Shown one piece after another: positions 8,893-18,066 of a stretch of DNA of 64,000 nucleotides. Every line of letters starts with the position of its first letter. Positions within the stretch are counted from its first letter, which is position 1. Under the pieces are notes generated by a model that did no database searches, had not been told where the DNA came from, and was given only the letters and a program-made list of their open reading frames with translations. The translations under genes and the position numbers were made by a program. The DNA is taken from positions 1 to 64,000 of the forward strand of contig CAZMQG010000001.1 in NCBI GenBank assembly GCA_964568625.1, given 5' to 3'. Source of the DNA: JBAZAX01 sp964568625. GTDB taxonomy: Bacteria; Babelota; Babeliae; Babelales; RVW-14.

Positions 8893-8915
8893 CTTTCGAT
8901 AAACTCAGAACAATG
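8893..8915. repeat. Fragment resembling a widespread short repeat
   Basis: The spacer between the HPS-like and SOD genes holds CTTTCGATAAACTCAGAACA, which resembles the 'cttcgacaagctcaggaca' element that I recall recurring in intergenic DNA of many bacterial genomes. It reads through an open frame that precedes SOD but has no ribosome site of its own. The match is from memory. Confidence 0.3.
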
Positions 8916-8993
8916 CTGGCAGGAAACCCTTCAACCTGTACGAGCAGATCAGGACAACAAAAAATAGATCCCTTAAACTTTTTAGGACTGATT

Positions 8994-9620
8994 ATGAAAG
9001 AAATTGTAAAATACACCGTTCAAGAAAAACTCAAGCCATTAAATTTGTCTAACATTTCCGATGCGCAAATTAACGATCACTGGAGTCTATACGTTGGATA
9101 CGTAAATCAAGTAAATCGCTTAAATGATGAACTAATTCAGCTTATTAGCGAAAATCAGACTAATTCGCTTCTTTACTCCGACAGACGTCGCAGAATGGGA
9201 TTTGAATACAATGGTATGATATTGCATGAATATTATTTTGGAAATCTTTGTCCAAAATGCAGCACTTTAACAACAGGGGCGCTACGCCAGAGCATAGAAA
9301 AGCACTGGGGTACTGTGGAAGCCTGGCAGGAAGATTTCTCCAATTCAGGCAAAACACGTGGCATAGGCTGGGCCATTTTGTATATGGACACAATTACCGG
9401 TCAAATGATAAATGTTTTTGTAAAAGAACATGAAAATGGACATATTGCAAGCTTTGTCCCTCTGCTTGTTATGGACGTCTGGGAACATGCATACATGGTT
9501 GACCATAAGGCTGGCGGTCGCGCAGATTATATTAATGCATTTTTCTTGAATATTAACTGGAAAGTTGTTGAAGATAGATATGCTGACGCGATAAGTAAAA
9601 AAATATCAGGCAGATTTTAA
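8994..9620 (+). CDS. sod: Superoxide dismutase, Fe/Mn family
   Basis: A 208-residue protein. Motifs are HWSLYVGYVNQVN near residue 24 (first metal His), LHEYYFGNL, GIGWAILYMDTITG and DVWEHAYMVDHKAGGRADYI, which supplies the Asp and His metal ligands. This is the Fe/Mn SOD subfamily with the 'H-x3-Y-x2-YV' opening instead of the HHxxHH form. It converts superoxide to peroxide and oxygen. The frame is open further upstream to 8862, but that extension is repeat-like and lacks homology; the ATG at 8994 has AGGA at a workable distance and begins the family's normal N-terminus. No signal peptide is seen, so it is probably cytosolic. Confidence 0.9.
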   Translation: MKEIVKYTVQEKLKPLNLSNISDAQINDHWSLYVGYVNQVNRLNDELIQLISENQTNSLLYSDRRRRMGFEYNGMILHEYYFGNLCPKCSTLTTGALRQSIEKHWGTVEAWQEDFSNSGKTRGIGWAILYMDTITGQMINVFVKEHENGHIASFVPLLVMDVWEHAYMVDHKAGGRADYINAFFLNINWKVVEDRYADAISKKISGRF

Positions 9621-9671
9621 TATTATATATTTTAAAGATCTGTGGCCTAAAATATAAAGTGCGCTTGTATT

Positions 9672-11483
9672 TTATTTCTCTGTTTCATCAAACAAAGAAC
9701 GTTGCTTCTCACTTGAAGATGACTTTTTACTTTTATTGAATTGCAATTTATAAAGGCTATCAATCTCTTTAATCTCAGTTGCTTCAGTTGCAGACTTATC
9801 TGGACGATACCCCATCAATCGAGGAAAACGTAAAGCATATCCTAATTTCTTATCGGTTTTACCAGCAGTATGCAGCGGAGACAATGTGATTTCATCAGCA
9901 CGAATCATGCAAATAATTTTAGGATCAACCCAAACATCCGGGAAAAGTTCTTTGGAGCACTGAACGTTATGCGGTTTCTGGAATATCTTAATTTTATCGC
10001 AGGCTTTTTTCTGATCACGCCACTCCTCGTCAGTCAACCCGGTTCCAATTTTGGCAATCGATTGAAAAACATCTTCATGCTTGTTATAAATACCCACAAG
10101 CAATGCCCCTATTCCAAATGATGCGCGTTTGCCCTTGCCGGAATAATAGCCCAAAATTACACAATCAACCGTATCATCTAATTCGCCGGATTCCTGGCGT
10201 TTTAATTTAACCCAATTAAAATTTCGTTTTCCAGCCTGGTAAACAGAATCTGTTTTTTTAACAACCAAACCCTCAAGCCCTGATGATATATTTTGTTCAA
10301 AATATTCATCAAGTTCTTTTGCCGTGTTAATTTCAACCTCTTCGATTGCGTGGATAACTGCCTGCCTTGCAATATGCTCTTCATCAAGAAGCTTTAAAAG
10401 GGCCATTCTTCGCTCTTCATGAGTATTATCCAAATATGATTTACCATTCATGTATAAAACATCAAACATATATAACTTTAATGGGAAATCTTCAGCCATT
10501 TTTTCAATATCATATTTTCGTCTACGTTTCACTGTTTCTTGAAATGGCAAAAATGTTCCGGTCTCAACATCATATGATATAGCCTCTCCCTCTGCGACTA
10601 ATGTTTTAACATTAAGCTGTAAAGCTGCTTTTTTCAGATCAGGAAACATATCTGACATATCCTGTAAATTACGTGAGAAAAAGTGAACTTCATGCTTTGC
10701 CTGTGTCTTATTTATATGGACTTGAAGTCTGAATCCATCAAGCTTTGGTTGAGCGACACATTTACCAAGCTTTTCAATAATTGATTTTGCATCAGGCAGA
10801 CGCTCTGCAGCCGCAGGACGTACTGGAACTCCAGGAATAATTCCTATATTTTTAATTCCCTTAAGCCCGTCTTCTTTCAAAATTTTCACAATTAAACCAA
10901 TATCCACACAAACATTGTATGCTTCTTCTAAGTCTTTTCTTATGGATTTATCGCCTGCGTGCATCCAAGAAAAAGCATCCAGTAAAGTCATATCAGAAAA
11001 ACCAAGCCGCAACTTGCCAAGAATTATACGTACAACATATTTAATGGAAATGGGATCAAGCTGCTTAAGCAGCTCCAATAATTTTTTTTCTTTTTCCTGG
11101 CTTGCACCCTCTCCTGAAATCGAAGCAAATTCATCTAACTCTTTTTCCACTTGATGTAATGTCAATGCATTCCGAATTAATATATTTGTTTCAATTTCAA
11201 GAGCAACTAACCCTAAGTCACCCATTTTTGATTCTTTTGCTTTTACAGTATGATCGGAAATGCCCAACAACTTAGCAAGAACTTTAAGCATACTTTTGCC
11301 GGCAAAATTAAACTTGGTACCCACATAAGTCGGATGCAAATCGCCTAATGATAAATATGCAATAGTGGCCGCCTGCGATGGAGTAGCCTGTTTCAATAAA
11401 TCGGACAACATTTCTGTTATTTTAATTCGAGAAGACTCTTTTTCAATTTGATCAAAAGACTTTGCAACATCAATAAACTTCAT
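9672..11483 (-). CDS. lig: ATP-dependent DNA ligase, archaeal/eukaryotic type
   Basis: A 603-residue ligase. Residues 1-220 match the DNA-binding domain of archaeal/eukaryotic DNA ligase I. The adenylation domain has K247 in PKLDGFR (KxDGxR), followed by EGEAIS, GLEGLVVKK and WVKLKR, and then the OB domain (GYYSGKGKRASFGIGALLVG). It seals nicks using ATP. Most bacteria rely on the NAD-dependent LigA; a full-length archaeal-type ligase is unusual in bacteria and suggests ancient transfer. The C-terminus has a short Lys/Ser-rich tail. The gene stands alone: no Ku or polymerase-primase partner adjoins, so a Ku-NHEJ role is not supported. Confidence 0.93.
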   Translation of the reverse strand: MKFIDVAKSFDQIEKESSRIKITEMLSDLLKQATPSQAATIAYLSLGDLHPTYVGTKFNFAGKSMLKVLAKLLGISDHTVKAKESKMGDLGLVALEIETNILIRNALTLHQVEKELDEFASISGEGASQEKEKKLLELLKQLDPISIKYVVRIILGKLRLGFSDMTLLDAFSWMHAGDKSIRKDLEEAYNVCVDIGLIVKILKEDGLKGIKNIGIIPGVPVRPAAAERLPDAKSIIEKLGKCVAQPKLDGFRLQVHINKTQAKHEVHFFSRNLQDMSDMFPDLKKAALQLNVKTLVAEGEAISYDVETGTFLPFQETVKRRRKYDIEKMAEDFPLKLYMFDVLYMNGKSYLDNTHEERRMALLKLLDEEHIARQAVIHAIEEVEINTAKELDEYFEQNISSGLEGLVVKKTDSVYQAGKRNFNWVKLKRQESGELDDTVDCVILGYYSGKGKRASFGIGALLVGIYNKHEDVFQSIAKIGTGLTDEEWRDQKKACDKIKIFQKPHNVQCSKELFPDVWVDPKIICMIRADEITLSPLHTAGKTDKKLGYALRFPRLMGYRPDKSATEATEIKEIDSLYKLQFNKSKKSSSSEKQRSLFDETEK

Positions 11484-11646
11484 AGCAGCCCCAGCATTAA
11501 AGCCATTTTAACTAAAAACGTTTGACTTATTATGGCCTTTTATGCCGATTGAGTCAATGAACTAACTAAAAGAGGGTTGTATATAATAAATACCCATTAC
11601 TAAACAACTCAACAACATTTTAGATAAAAAAACTTGAATTTTACCA

Positions 11647-12267
11647 TTAGATGCACTTAAAATTTAATCTATGCCTAAATGTCAGCCAGATAGAAAGAAA
11701 AATTAAGAAATAAAAAAGATGAATATTTTTGTTATCAAGAAAAAAGAAATAAAAAATAAAGCAAGAAAGATATGCAGCAAGTAAAGATGCAAGAAAAGGC
11801 TTTCTTAAAAAACCTAAAACCAAAAGCCATAAACAACAAAAGATAATAAAAAATTTAAATGGAAATATCCATGCCAAAATTCCAGCAGTTGTGGCAACAC
11901 CCTTACCCCCTTTAAAATTAATAAATATTGAATAAGCATTGCCAATTAAAAGCGCCAAAAAATTTAATACAAATATTTTTTGTACACAACAAAAACCACA
12001 GCTAAAAGGCACCATGACCAAAATGAACAGTGCAACAATATATAGAGATATAAACGCTTTTAAAAAATCGATTAAAAAAACAAGAACAAAATATTTTTTA
12101 CCAAGAACCCTACCAATATTTGAAGCACCAATATTCCCGGAACCATGCTCAGTGATATCAATATTAAAAAAATACTTTGCAAACCAATAACCTGTAGGAA
12201 TAGCTCCAACCAGATACGAAAATAAACAGGAGATAAAAACTGAGATTAAAACTAAAAAAGATAACAT
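11647..12267 (-). CDS. plsY: Acyl-phosphate:glycerol-3-phosphate acyltransferase PlsY
   Basis: A 206-residue, very hydrophobic membrane protein with about five membrane segments. It carries the PlsY signatures GSGNIGASNIGRVLGKK (usual GSGNxGATN) near residue 42 and FKGGKGVATTAG near residue 118. It transfers an acyl group from acyl-phosphate to glycerol-3-phosphate, the first step of phospholipid synthesis. PlsX is not in the window. It lies just downstream of tRNA-Met on the same strand. Confidence 0.92.
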   Translation of the reverse strand: MLSFLVLISVFISCLFSYLVGAIPTGYWFAKYFFNIDITEHGSGNIGASNIGRVLGKKYFVLVFLIDFLKAFISLYIVALFILVMVPFSCGFCCVQKIFVLNFLALLIGNAYSIFINFKGGKGVATTAGILAWIFPFKFFIIFCCLWLLVLGFLRKPFLASLLAAYLSCFIFYFFFLDNKNIHLFYFLIFLSIWLTFRHRLNFKCI

Positions 12268-12293
12268 TTTTTATATTTAAAGCTTTAAAGACT

Positions 12294-12330
12294 GGCTTGC
12301 CAGACGAAGCTGCATAACAGCGAAGACTGG
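12294..12330. repeat. Degenerate short repeat abutting the tRNA-Met 3' end
   Basis: Thirty-seven bases run from GGCTTGCCAGACGAAGC to CGAAGACTGG. The last three bases double as the encoded CCA of tRNA-Met on the minus strand. The composition (higher G+C, 'gaagc'/'cgaag' words) is unlike the AT-rich spacers and resembles the element on the other side of the tRNA. Confidence 0.35.
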
Positions 12331-12404
12331 TGGCGACGCTGAGATTCGAACTCAGGACCTAAGGATTATGATTCCTTCGCTCTAACCAACTGAGCTACGT
12401 CGCC
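12328..12404 (-). tRNA. tRNA-Met (CAU), elongator type, CCA encoded
   Basis: The reverse complement folds as a full cloverleaf: acceptor GGCGACG/CGTCGCC, D-arm GCTC...GAGC with AGTTGGTTA, anticodon stem AAGGA/TCCTT with loop ATCATAA, T-arm CTGAG-TTCGAAT-CTCAG, discriminator A and genomic CCA. The anticodon is CAU. The G1-C72 pair rules out the initiator. A tRNA-Ile2 (lysidine-modified CAU) is the alternative, but the body resembles elongator Met. Confidence 0.92.
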
Positions 12405-12485
12405 AGAAAATTTCAATTACCAACTGCCTGTCCGCCATAGCCACGAAGGGCGTCGGCGGAAGCTACGTCGCCAAAAAATTTCAAT
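12393..12485. repeat. 25-bp direct repeats (tRNA 5' end) flanking a 43-bp hairpin element
   Basis: The sequence at 12393-12417 (the first 12 bases of tRNA-Met plus its upstream flank) recurs at 12461-12485 with 24 of 25 bases identical. Between them, 12418-12460 is a G+C-richer element with TGTCCGCC and GGCGGA arms. The arrangement looks like an insertion that duplicated its target at the 5' end of the tRNA gene, or a local slip that captured the tRNA end. Confidence 0.75.
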
Positions 12486-12494
12486 ACCCAAATT

Positions 12495-14150
12495 TTAGAA
12501 TTTTATTGATTTAACTTCAAACACATCAAATATAAATTGGAACATTGCCTTAAGGAATAATATCCCAGACAACAATGTTGCAACAATACCCAACATCAAT
12601 GTTGTTGCAAAGTTTCTTACCGCTGGGCCACCCCAATAAAAGAGCACTAACCCTGTTAAGAAAGTTGTAATATTTGAATCTAAAATAACCGCCAGTGCGC
12701 CATTAAACCCATCATTTACCGCTTTACGCAGAGTCGCACCAGCTGCCAATTCTTCTTTAATATGTTCATAAATCAAAATAGACGCATCAATCGCCATTCC
12801 GACTGACAACACCATACCTGCAATTCCTGATAGGGAAAGTGTACCATGAAAATAAGATAAGAAAAGCATTACTAAAAAGAAATTAACCAGCAATGCAAGC
12901 ACTGCAAACAATCCTGGAATCTTGTAATAAAGAAAGCTAAACAAGAAGAGTAAAATCATAGCAATCAAACAAGACATCAAACCTTTATAAATTGAATCTT
13001 GTCCCAGTGATGCACCAACACGACTTTCTTGTTCAAATTTCAAAGGAGCTACTAAGGAACCTGATTTTAATACAATTGAAAGATCCAACGCCTCTTTTTG
13101 AGTAAAACCACCTGTGATAACACCTGAACCTCCGGTAATTGGAGTGTTGATGCTAGGTGCTGAAACCATAACATCGTCCATAATTATGCCAAGCTGGCGT
13201 TTTTCATTATTAGAAGTTAGCTCGCCAAACTCTCTTGCGCCTACACCATCTAACTTAAAATTCACAACAGGCTTGCCAAATTCATCTCTTGAAACATATG
13301 AGTCAACAATTCTGTCACCCGTCATATCAGGAAATGCTGAAACCAGATAATAGCGTCCAGCTTCTTCTACCCCATTTTCATCCATTTCCGATTTACCCGG
13401 AACAATAACCTTATCAGAAGGAAGTTCACCATCATAAGCTTCAAGTAATGCGTCACGGGATCCGGCTGCTTTTTCTACAATCTTAAATTCTAAATGAGCA
13501 GCTCTTGAGATTAAAGATTTAATACGCTCTGGATCACTAACCCCAGGCATTTGAACAACAACTTGATGGTCTCCATGCTGAGTAACAACCATTCCTGCAA
13601 CACCGGTACTATCAAGTCGATTCCCCAAAACATTAACAGCTTGCTCTACAGCACCTGCACGAAGTCTATGTTCAAGCTCAGATGTCAAAGTTGCCTGAAT
13701 TTCATTATCAACCAATTTAGATTGTAATGAGGCTGCTTTTGTTTCAACAAGCATATTATAACAAGTTTTTGCACCTTCTTCAGTCTCAAAAGCCAAAGTG
13801 AGAACGCCATCTTTAACATTTTTGGATATTGGAAGAACCTTCAATTCCCTTGTCTTAAATAATTGATCCAAAGATCTACTTTCAATGTTCAATCTATTTT
13901 CGACCGCCTTATCAAGTTCAACGCCCAAAACCAAATATGTTCCACCAGCAAGATCTATACCTTTTTTTATATATGTAAGTTTAAGCGCGTTATAATATTT
14001 TGTAACAGTTCCCATTAATCCAGGAGATGCAGGTTCTTTTAAAGTTTTTGCATCAAAAGAAAACATGAAATAACTGCCGGCAACAATGGCGGCAACCCAC
14101 AACATGAATGGTGATATAATTGCTCTAATCAGCTTACTTTGTGTAAACAT
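12495..14150 (-). CDS. secD: Protein translocase subunit SecD
   Basis: A 551-residue inner-membrane protein. One N-terminal membrane helix (residues ~14-31) is followed by a large extracytoplasmic P1 region and five C-terminal helices with the RND-like motif GMAIDASILIYEHIKEE. SecD works with SecF to pull exported proteins out of the SecYEG channel using the proton gradient. SecF is usually fused or immediately downstream. Here the next features are tRNA-Met and plsY, so SecF must be elsewhere. Start: AAGGAG seven bases before ATG. The abundance of exported proteins in this window makes this pathway central. Confidence 0.94.
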   Translation of the reverse strand: MFTQSKLIRAIISPFMLWVAAIVAGSYFMFSFDAKTLKEPASPGLMGTVTKYYNALKLTYIKKGIDLAGGTYLVLGVELDKAVENRLNIESRSLDQLFKTRELKVLPISKNVKDGVLTLAFETEEGAKTCYNMLVETKAASLQSKLVDNEIQATLTSELEHRLRAGAVEQAVNVLGNRLDSTGVAGMVVTQHGDHQVVVQMPGVSDPERIKSLISRAAHLEFKIVEKAAGSRDALLEAYDGELPSDKVIVPGKSEMDENGVEEAGRYYLVSAFPDMTGDRIVDSYVSRDEFGKPVVNFKLDGVGAREFGELTSNNEKRQLGIIMDDVMVSAPSINTPITGGSGVITGGFTQKEALDLSIVLKSGSLVAPLKFEQESRVGASLGQDSIYKGLMSCLIAMILLFLFSFLYYKIPGLFAVLALLVNFFLVMLFLSYFHGTLSLSGIAGMVLSVGMAIDASILIYEHIKEELAAGATLRKAVNDGFNGALAVILDSNITTFLTGLVLFYWGGPAVRNFATTLMLGIVATLLSGILFLKAMFQFIFDVFEVKSIKF

Positions 14151-14201
14151 TTAACTGCTCCTTAAAGTTAACTTCTGCTACTCCCGAACTTTACAAAAAA
14201 A

Positions 14202-14286
14202 TGGTGCCGAGGAGGAGACTCGAACTCCTATGGGTTTCCCCGCTGCCACCTCAAGGCAGTGCGTCTACCAATTTCGCCACCTCGGC
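14202..14286 (-). tRNA. tRNA-Leu (GAG), CCA encoded
   Basis: The reverse complement starts GCCGAGGTGGCGAAATTGG, a class II Leu body. The anticodon stem CTGCC/GGCAG encloses loop TTGAGGT (anticodon GAG). A long variable arm, T-arm with GTTCGAGTC, acceptor CCTCGGC, discriminator A and encoded CCA follow. It lies 52 bases upstream of secD on the same strand. Confidence 0.95.
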
Positions 14287-14365
14287 ACTTCTTTTATAAC
14301 GAACTAATAATATCAATCTTTGAAAGAAATTTATCAAATTCTTAACAAGTTAGCAACTTAATATT

Positions 14366-15235
14366 TTATCTTCTCATTGCCATTTGTCTCAGACGTTCAA
14401 TACGTTTCTCCATCGGAGGATGCGTTGAAAAAAGATTAATCCAACCTCCACCTGAAAATGGATAAACAATAAACATACTCGCTGTTGCCGTTTGAGCTGG
14501 AGACTCAGGTTGAGCATGTTGAGCTTCAACTCCATGACTGAGTTTTTCAAGCGCTGATGCAAGAGCCAATGAATCATGCGCAAAATTTGCTCCTGATTCA
14601 TCAGCTAAATACTCTCTTGATCTTGATATAGCCAATTGAATTAACGTTGCAGCAATCGGCATAATAATCGCAACAATCAAAGCGCCCCATCCACCGCCTC
14701 TATTTTCATCATCTCGACCGCTAAAGCCTCCAAAAATTGCAGCCCACTGAATCATATTTGCAAGATATCCAATAGCAGTTGCAATTGTCGCCGCAACTGT
14801 AGCAATCAAAATATCTCTGTTTTTTATGTGCCCAAGCTCATGCGCAATCACTCCACGCAACTCATGTTCTTCAAGAATATCTAATATCCCTTGAGTTACC
14901 GCCACAGAACCATTCTCAGGATTGCGACCCGTTGCAAAAGCGTTGGCCATGGGAGTTGGAATATACCATAACTTTGGCATCGGAATTCCGGCATTGTGTG
15001 CAAGCTCTTCAACAATTTCATAAATATTGCGAAATTTTACTTCATCAAGCGGCTGAGCTCCGTACATAGAAAGTACTAACTTATCTCCAAAAAAGTACGA
15101 AATGAAATTCATTAATAAAGCTATAATCAGCGCAACCGTCAAACCCTTTGCTCCTCCAGCCCAAGCTCCCAACAACAGTAATAAGCCGCTCATAGCCCCA
15201 AGCAGAAGTGCCGTCTTAACTTGATTTAAAAACAT
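14366..15235 (-). CDS. htpX: Membrane zinc metalloprotease HtpX
   Basis: A 289-residue M48 protease of the inner membrane. It has two N-terminal helices, HELGH at 132-136 with the third zinc ligand Glu208 in REYLADESGA, and two further hydrophobic segments around 144-165 and 184-204. HtpX degrades misfolded membrane proteins under stress. It is the last gene of a run behind a MerR/HspR-type regulator, 20 bases downstream, which suggests heat-shock control. Start: GAGGAG upstream of the ATG. Confidence 0.95.
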   Translation of the reverse strand: MFLNQVKTALLLGAMSGLLLLLGAWAGGAKGLTVALIIALLMNFISYFFGDKLVLSMYGAQPLDEVKFRNIYEIVEELAHNAGIPMPKLWYIPTPMANAFATGRNPENGSVAVTQGILDILEEHELRGVIAHELGHIKNRDILIATVAATIATAIGYLANMIQWAAIFGGFSGRDDENRGGGWGALIVAIIMPIAATLIQLAISRSREYLADESGANFAHDSLALASALEKLSHGVEAQHAQPESPAQTATASMFIVYPFSGGGWINLFSTHPPMEKRIERLRQMAMRR

Positions 15236-15255
15236 ATCTTGCTCCTCAATCTTGA

Positions 15256-15819
15256 TTAATCTTCGTATTCAATTTTCCAATCATCCAACTCCTTCTTGTC
15301 TCCAATTTCAACAACATCTTTAACAGAATCTGCTTTCCGATCATTTTTTTTATTTACAAACTTATCACCAAATTTATCTGCAGGATCATCAACAACCACA
15401 TCTTTTACGTCTATAGGCTTTTTCCCGTTATTTTTTTCAATTTGCTGCATATTTTCTTTTTTTATTTCGAGTAACCGTCTTGCCTGTTTTTGAACACCCT
15501 GTTTATAATCTTCCACATCCTGATCAAGTTGAGACTGAGCGCTTTGAATTACACCATTAAGCTCATCCTGCAACTTTCCTATGCGTTTTTTAAGTTTCAA
15601 AATTATTTCAACACCTGCAAGATTAACTCCCATCTTGTGAGTCAAATAAATAATCTCTTCAAGACGATCTACATCTTCTTCTGAAAACAATCTGGTATTA
15701 CCGTCTGAACGCTTTGGGGCTATTAATCCCTCTTTTTCATACATACGAATTGTCTGTTGGTGAACTTCAAACATTTCAGCTACAACAGAAATTGAATAAA
15801 AACCCTTTTTTCGCTTCAT
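15256..15819 (-). CDS. MerR-family regulator, HspR-like
   Basis: A 187-residue protein. Residues 5-75 are a MerR winged-helix domain (YSISVVAEMFEVHQQTIRMY, then EKEGLIAPKRSDGNTRLFS), which is the HspR pattern, including a KMGVNLAGVEIILKL segment. A coiled coil follows (~75-125), then a charged Lys/Asp tail. HspR represses chaperone genes in several bacteria. Its position directly before htpX and 15 bases after lepA supports stress regulation. I did not find a clear CTTGAGT-N7-ACTCAAG operator nearby. Target genes remain unknown. Confidence 0.85.
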   Translation of the reverse strand: MKRKKGFYSISVVAEMFEVHQQTIRMYEKEGLIAPKRSDGNTRLFSEEDVDRLEEIIYLTHKMGVNLAGVEIILKLKKRIGKLQDELNGVIQSAQSQLDQDVEDYKQGVQKQARRLLEIKKENMQQIEKNNGKKPIDVKDVVVDDPADKFGDKFVNKKNDRKADSVKDVVEIGDKKELDDWKIEYED

Positions 15820-15834
15820 CTGGCTCTCCTAAAA

Positions 15835-17670
15835 TCAATCTTCGCTATTTAAAACCGTCAAAAACGCCTCTTGTGGTAATTCTACATTACCAACTTGCTT
15901 CATTTTCTTTTTACCCTCTTTCTGCTTTTCAAGTAACTTACGTTTTCTTGATATGTCACCACCATAACATTTTGCTGTTACGTCTTTTCGCATTGCAGAA
16001 ACGGATTCACGTGCAATAATCTTTGCTCCAATTGCAGCCTGAATCGCAACTTCAAACATTTGACGATGAATAACCTCTCTTAATTTTTTGGTTAATCTAC
16101 GCCCAACTTGGTATGCTTTATCTTCATGAACAATAACAGATAGCGCATCAACCGGTTTACCGTTTAACAATATATTCATTTTTACAAGATCAGAAGCAAT
16201 ATAACCGGCTAATTCATAATCAAAACTTGCATACCCTGCACTCACAGATTTCAACTTATCGTAAAAATCAGTAATAATTTCGTTTAAAGGCAATCTATAA
16301 CGCAAGACAAGACGATCTTCATCTAAAAATGTCATTTCAAGCTGTTCACCGCGACGATCCTCACAAAGTTTTATCAAATTTCCAAGATATATCTTAGGGG
16401 TAATAATTGTAGCCGTTACAATCGGTTCATAAACTTCTTCAATTCTTACCTGCTCTGGAAAATCTGCCGGATTTTCAATCATCATCTCTTCGCCATTTGT
16501 TAACAAAACTTTATATAATACTGTTGGTGAAGTTGTGATAATGGATGCATTATATTCCTGCTCCAATCGTTGCTTGAAAACATCCATGTGCAATAAACCC
16601 AAAAATCCACATCGAAATCCCAATCCAAGCGCAATCGAACTCTCTTTTTCAACATGAACACTAGGATCATTGAGAGTAAGCTTTTCAATAGCATCTCTAA
16701 TAAATTCAAATTCTGACGTATCAACCGGATATATACCCGCAAACACCATTGATTTTGCAGGCTTAAACCCTGGTAGCGCCTCAACCTCTTTGCCCAAATG
16801 ATAAAGCGTGTCTCCAACACGAGCTTCTTTAACCGTCTTCATTCCAGCAATCAAGAAACCAACCTGACCGGTATAAAGAGATCCTGTCTGCAATGGTTCC
16901 GGATACATTAATCCGATATCTAAAACCTCGTAATCCTGTCCAGTATGCGCCGATACAATTTTATCACCTCTTGATATTGTTCCATCAATAACTTCAATCA
17001 AACAAATAACTCCACGGTATTCATCAAACCATGAATCAAAAAGTAACCCCTTAAATGGTTTATTTGCATCACCAACAGGAGGCTTAACTCTTTCAATAAC
17101 CGCCTGAAGAACATGTTCAACGTTGAGACCAGTTTTTGCCGATATGTATAATAAATCTTGTTTATGAGTATCAAAAGCTTTAAGCATCTCACCTGCAATT
17201 CTCTCAGGATCAGCATTAGCCATATCAATTTTATTTATTACAGGAATAATTTCTAAATTTTGTTCAAAAGCCAAAAAGAAATTGGCCATTGTTTGAGCCT
17301 GAACTCCCTGCGCTGCATCAACAAGCAACACAGCTCCCTGACAGGCATATAAAGAACGTGAAACTTCGTAACTAAAATCCACGTGGCCCGGAGTATCAAT
17401 CAAATTCAAAAGATAAATCTGACCTTTGTATTCATAAAATAATGATGCCGTCTGAGCTTTAACAGTAATTCCTCGCTCACGTTCAACTTGAAGCTTATCA
17501 AGCATCTGTGCATTTTTTACATGTCCGGAAACAATAGTTCCGGTTACTTCAAGTAATCTATCAGCAAGCGTAGATTTACCATGATCAATGTGTGCAATAA
17601 TAGAAAAATTTCTGATGTTCTCAGGTTTAAAATTTTTCAAGTCAAAATTTTGTATCTTAGCTATATTCAT
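15835..17670 (-). CDS. lepA: Elongation factor 4 (LepA), ribosome back-translocating GTPase
   Basis: A 611-residue translational GTPase with G1 AHIDHGKSTL near residue 26, G3 DTPGHVDF, G4 NKIDM, and the LepA-specific C-terminus (SVSAMRKDVTAKCYGGDISRK...). It acts on stalled ribosomes at the membrane or under ionic stress. The start codon is five bases after the crcB stop, showing a tight operon. The C-terminus is full length. Confidence 0.96.
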   Translation of the reverse strand: MNIAKIQNFDLKNFKPENIRNFSIIAHIDHGKSTLADRLLEVTGTIVSGHVKNAQMLDKLQVERERGITVKAQTASLFYEYKGQIYLLNLIDTPGHVDFSYEVSRSLYACQGAVLLVDAAQGVQAQTMANFFLAFEQNLEIIPVINKIDMANADPERIAGEMLKAFDTHKQDLLYISAKTGLNVEHVLQAVIERVKPPVGDANKPFKGLLFDSWFDEYRGVICLIEVIDGTISRGDKIVSAHTGQDYEVLDIGLMYPEPLQTGSLYTGQVGFLIAGMKTVKEARVGDTLYHLGKEVEALPGFKPAKSMVFAGIYPVDTSEFEFIRDAIEKLTLNDPSVHVEKESSIALGLGFRCGFLGLLHMDVFKQRLEQEYNASIITTSPTVLYKVLLTNGEEMMIENPADFPEQVRIEEVYEPIVTATIITPKIYLGNLIKLCEDRRGEQLEMTFLDEDRLVLRYRLPLNEIITDFYDKLKSVSAGYASFDYELAGYIASDLVKMNILLNGKPVDALSVIVHEDKAYQVGRRLTKKLREVIHRQMFEVAIQAAIGAKIIARESVSAMRKDVTAKCYGGDISRKRKLLEKQKEGKKKMKQVGNVELPQEAFLTVLNSED

Positions 17671-17675
17671 TTTTC

Positions 17676-18065
17676 TTAATCAACTTTCAATATCAAAGTA
17701 TGAGCCAACCAAAATCCCAAACCAACAAATGCCAAGGATAAAATATTATTTAACAAAATATTTAAAAAGCCTAATTTAATTTTACCCTCAAAAAACAGAT
17801 TTACTGTTTCAATGCTATATGCTGAAAATGTTGTAAAAGCTCCCAAAAAACCAACAATGCCAAACAATCTATAACTTTTAAATGACTCAGAAAAGCCAAA
17901 AATCCCAAATAAAAGACCGGCCAATAAAGCGCCAACAGAATTTACTAATAAAGTTCCAAGTGGAAAACTTTTTCCAATAAATGATTCCGTAAAAACAAAA
18001 ACCATATACCTCGAACAGGTTCCCAAAATTCCGCCAGCAGAAATTAATAATAAATTCTTAATCAT
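17676..18065 (-). CDS. crcB: Fluoride ion channel CrcB/Fluc
   Basis: A 129-residue protein with four membrane helices and the Fluc motifs GGILGTCSRYMV, PLGTLLVNSVGA and GFLGAFTTFSAYS (the central TTFS residues line the pore). It exports fluoride as a dual-topology dimer. It starts one base after the argS stop and ends five bases before lepA, leaving no room for a fluoride riboswitch directly upstream. Confidence 0.94.
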   Translation of the reverse strand: MIKNLLLISAGGILGTCSRYMVFVFTESFIGKSFPLGTLLVNSVGALLAGLLFGIFGFSESFKSYRLFGIVGFLGAFTTFSAYSIETVNLFFEGKIKLGFLNILLNNILSLAFVGLGFWLAHTLILKVD

Positions 18066-18066
18066 T

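Noticed and set aside
8862..8993. N-terminal extension of the SOD reading frame
   Set aside because: It is repeat-like spacer in frame by chance, has no ribosome site, and the family N-terminus begins at the ATG at 8994.
9672..11483. NHEJ role for the ATP-dependent ligase
   Set aside because: It is full-length archaeal type with no Ku, polymerase or nuclease partner nearby.
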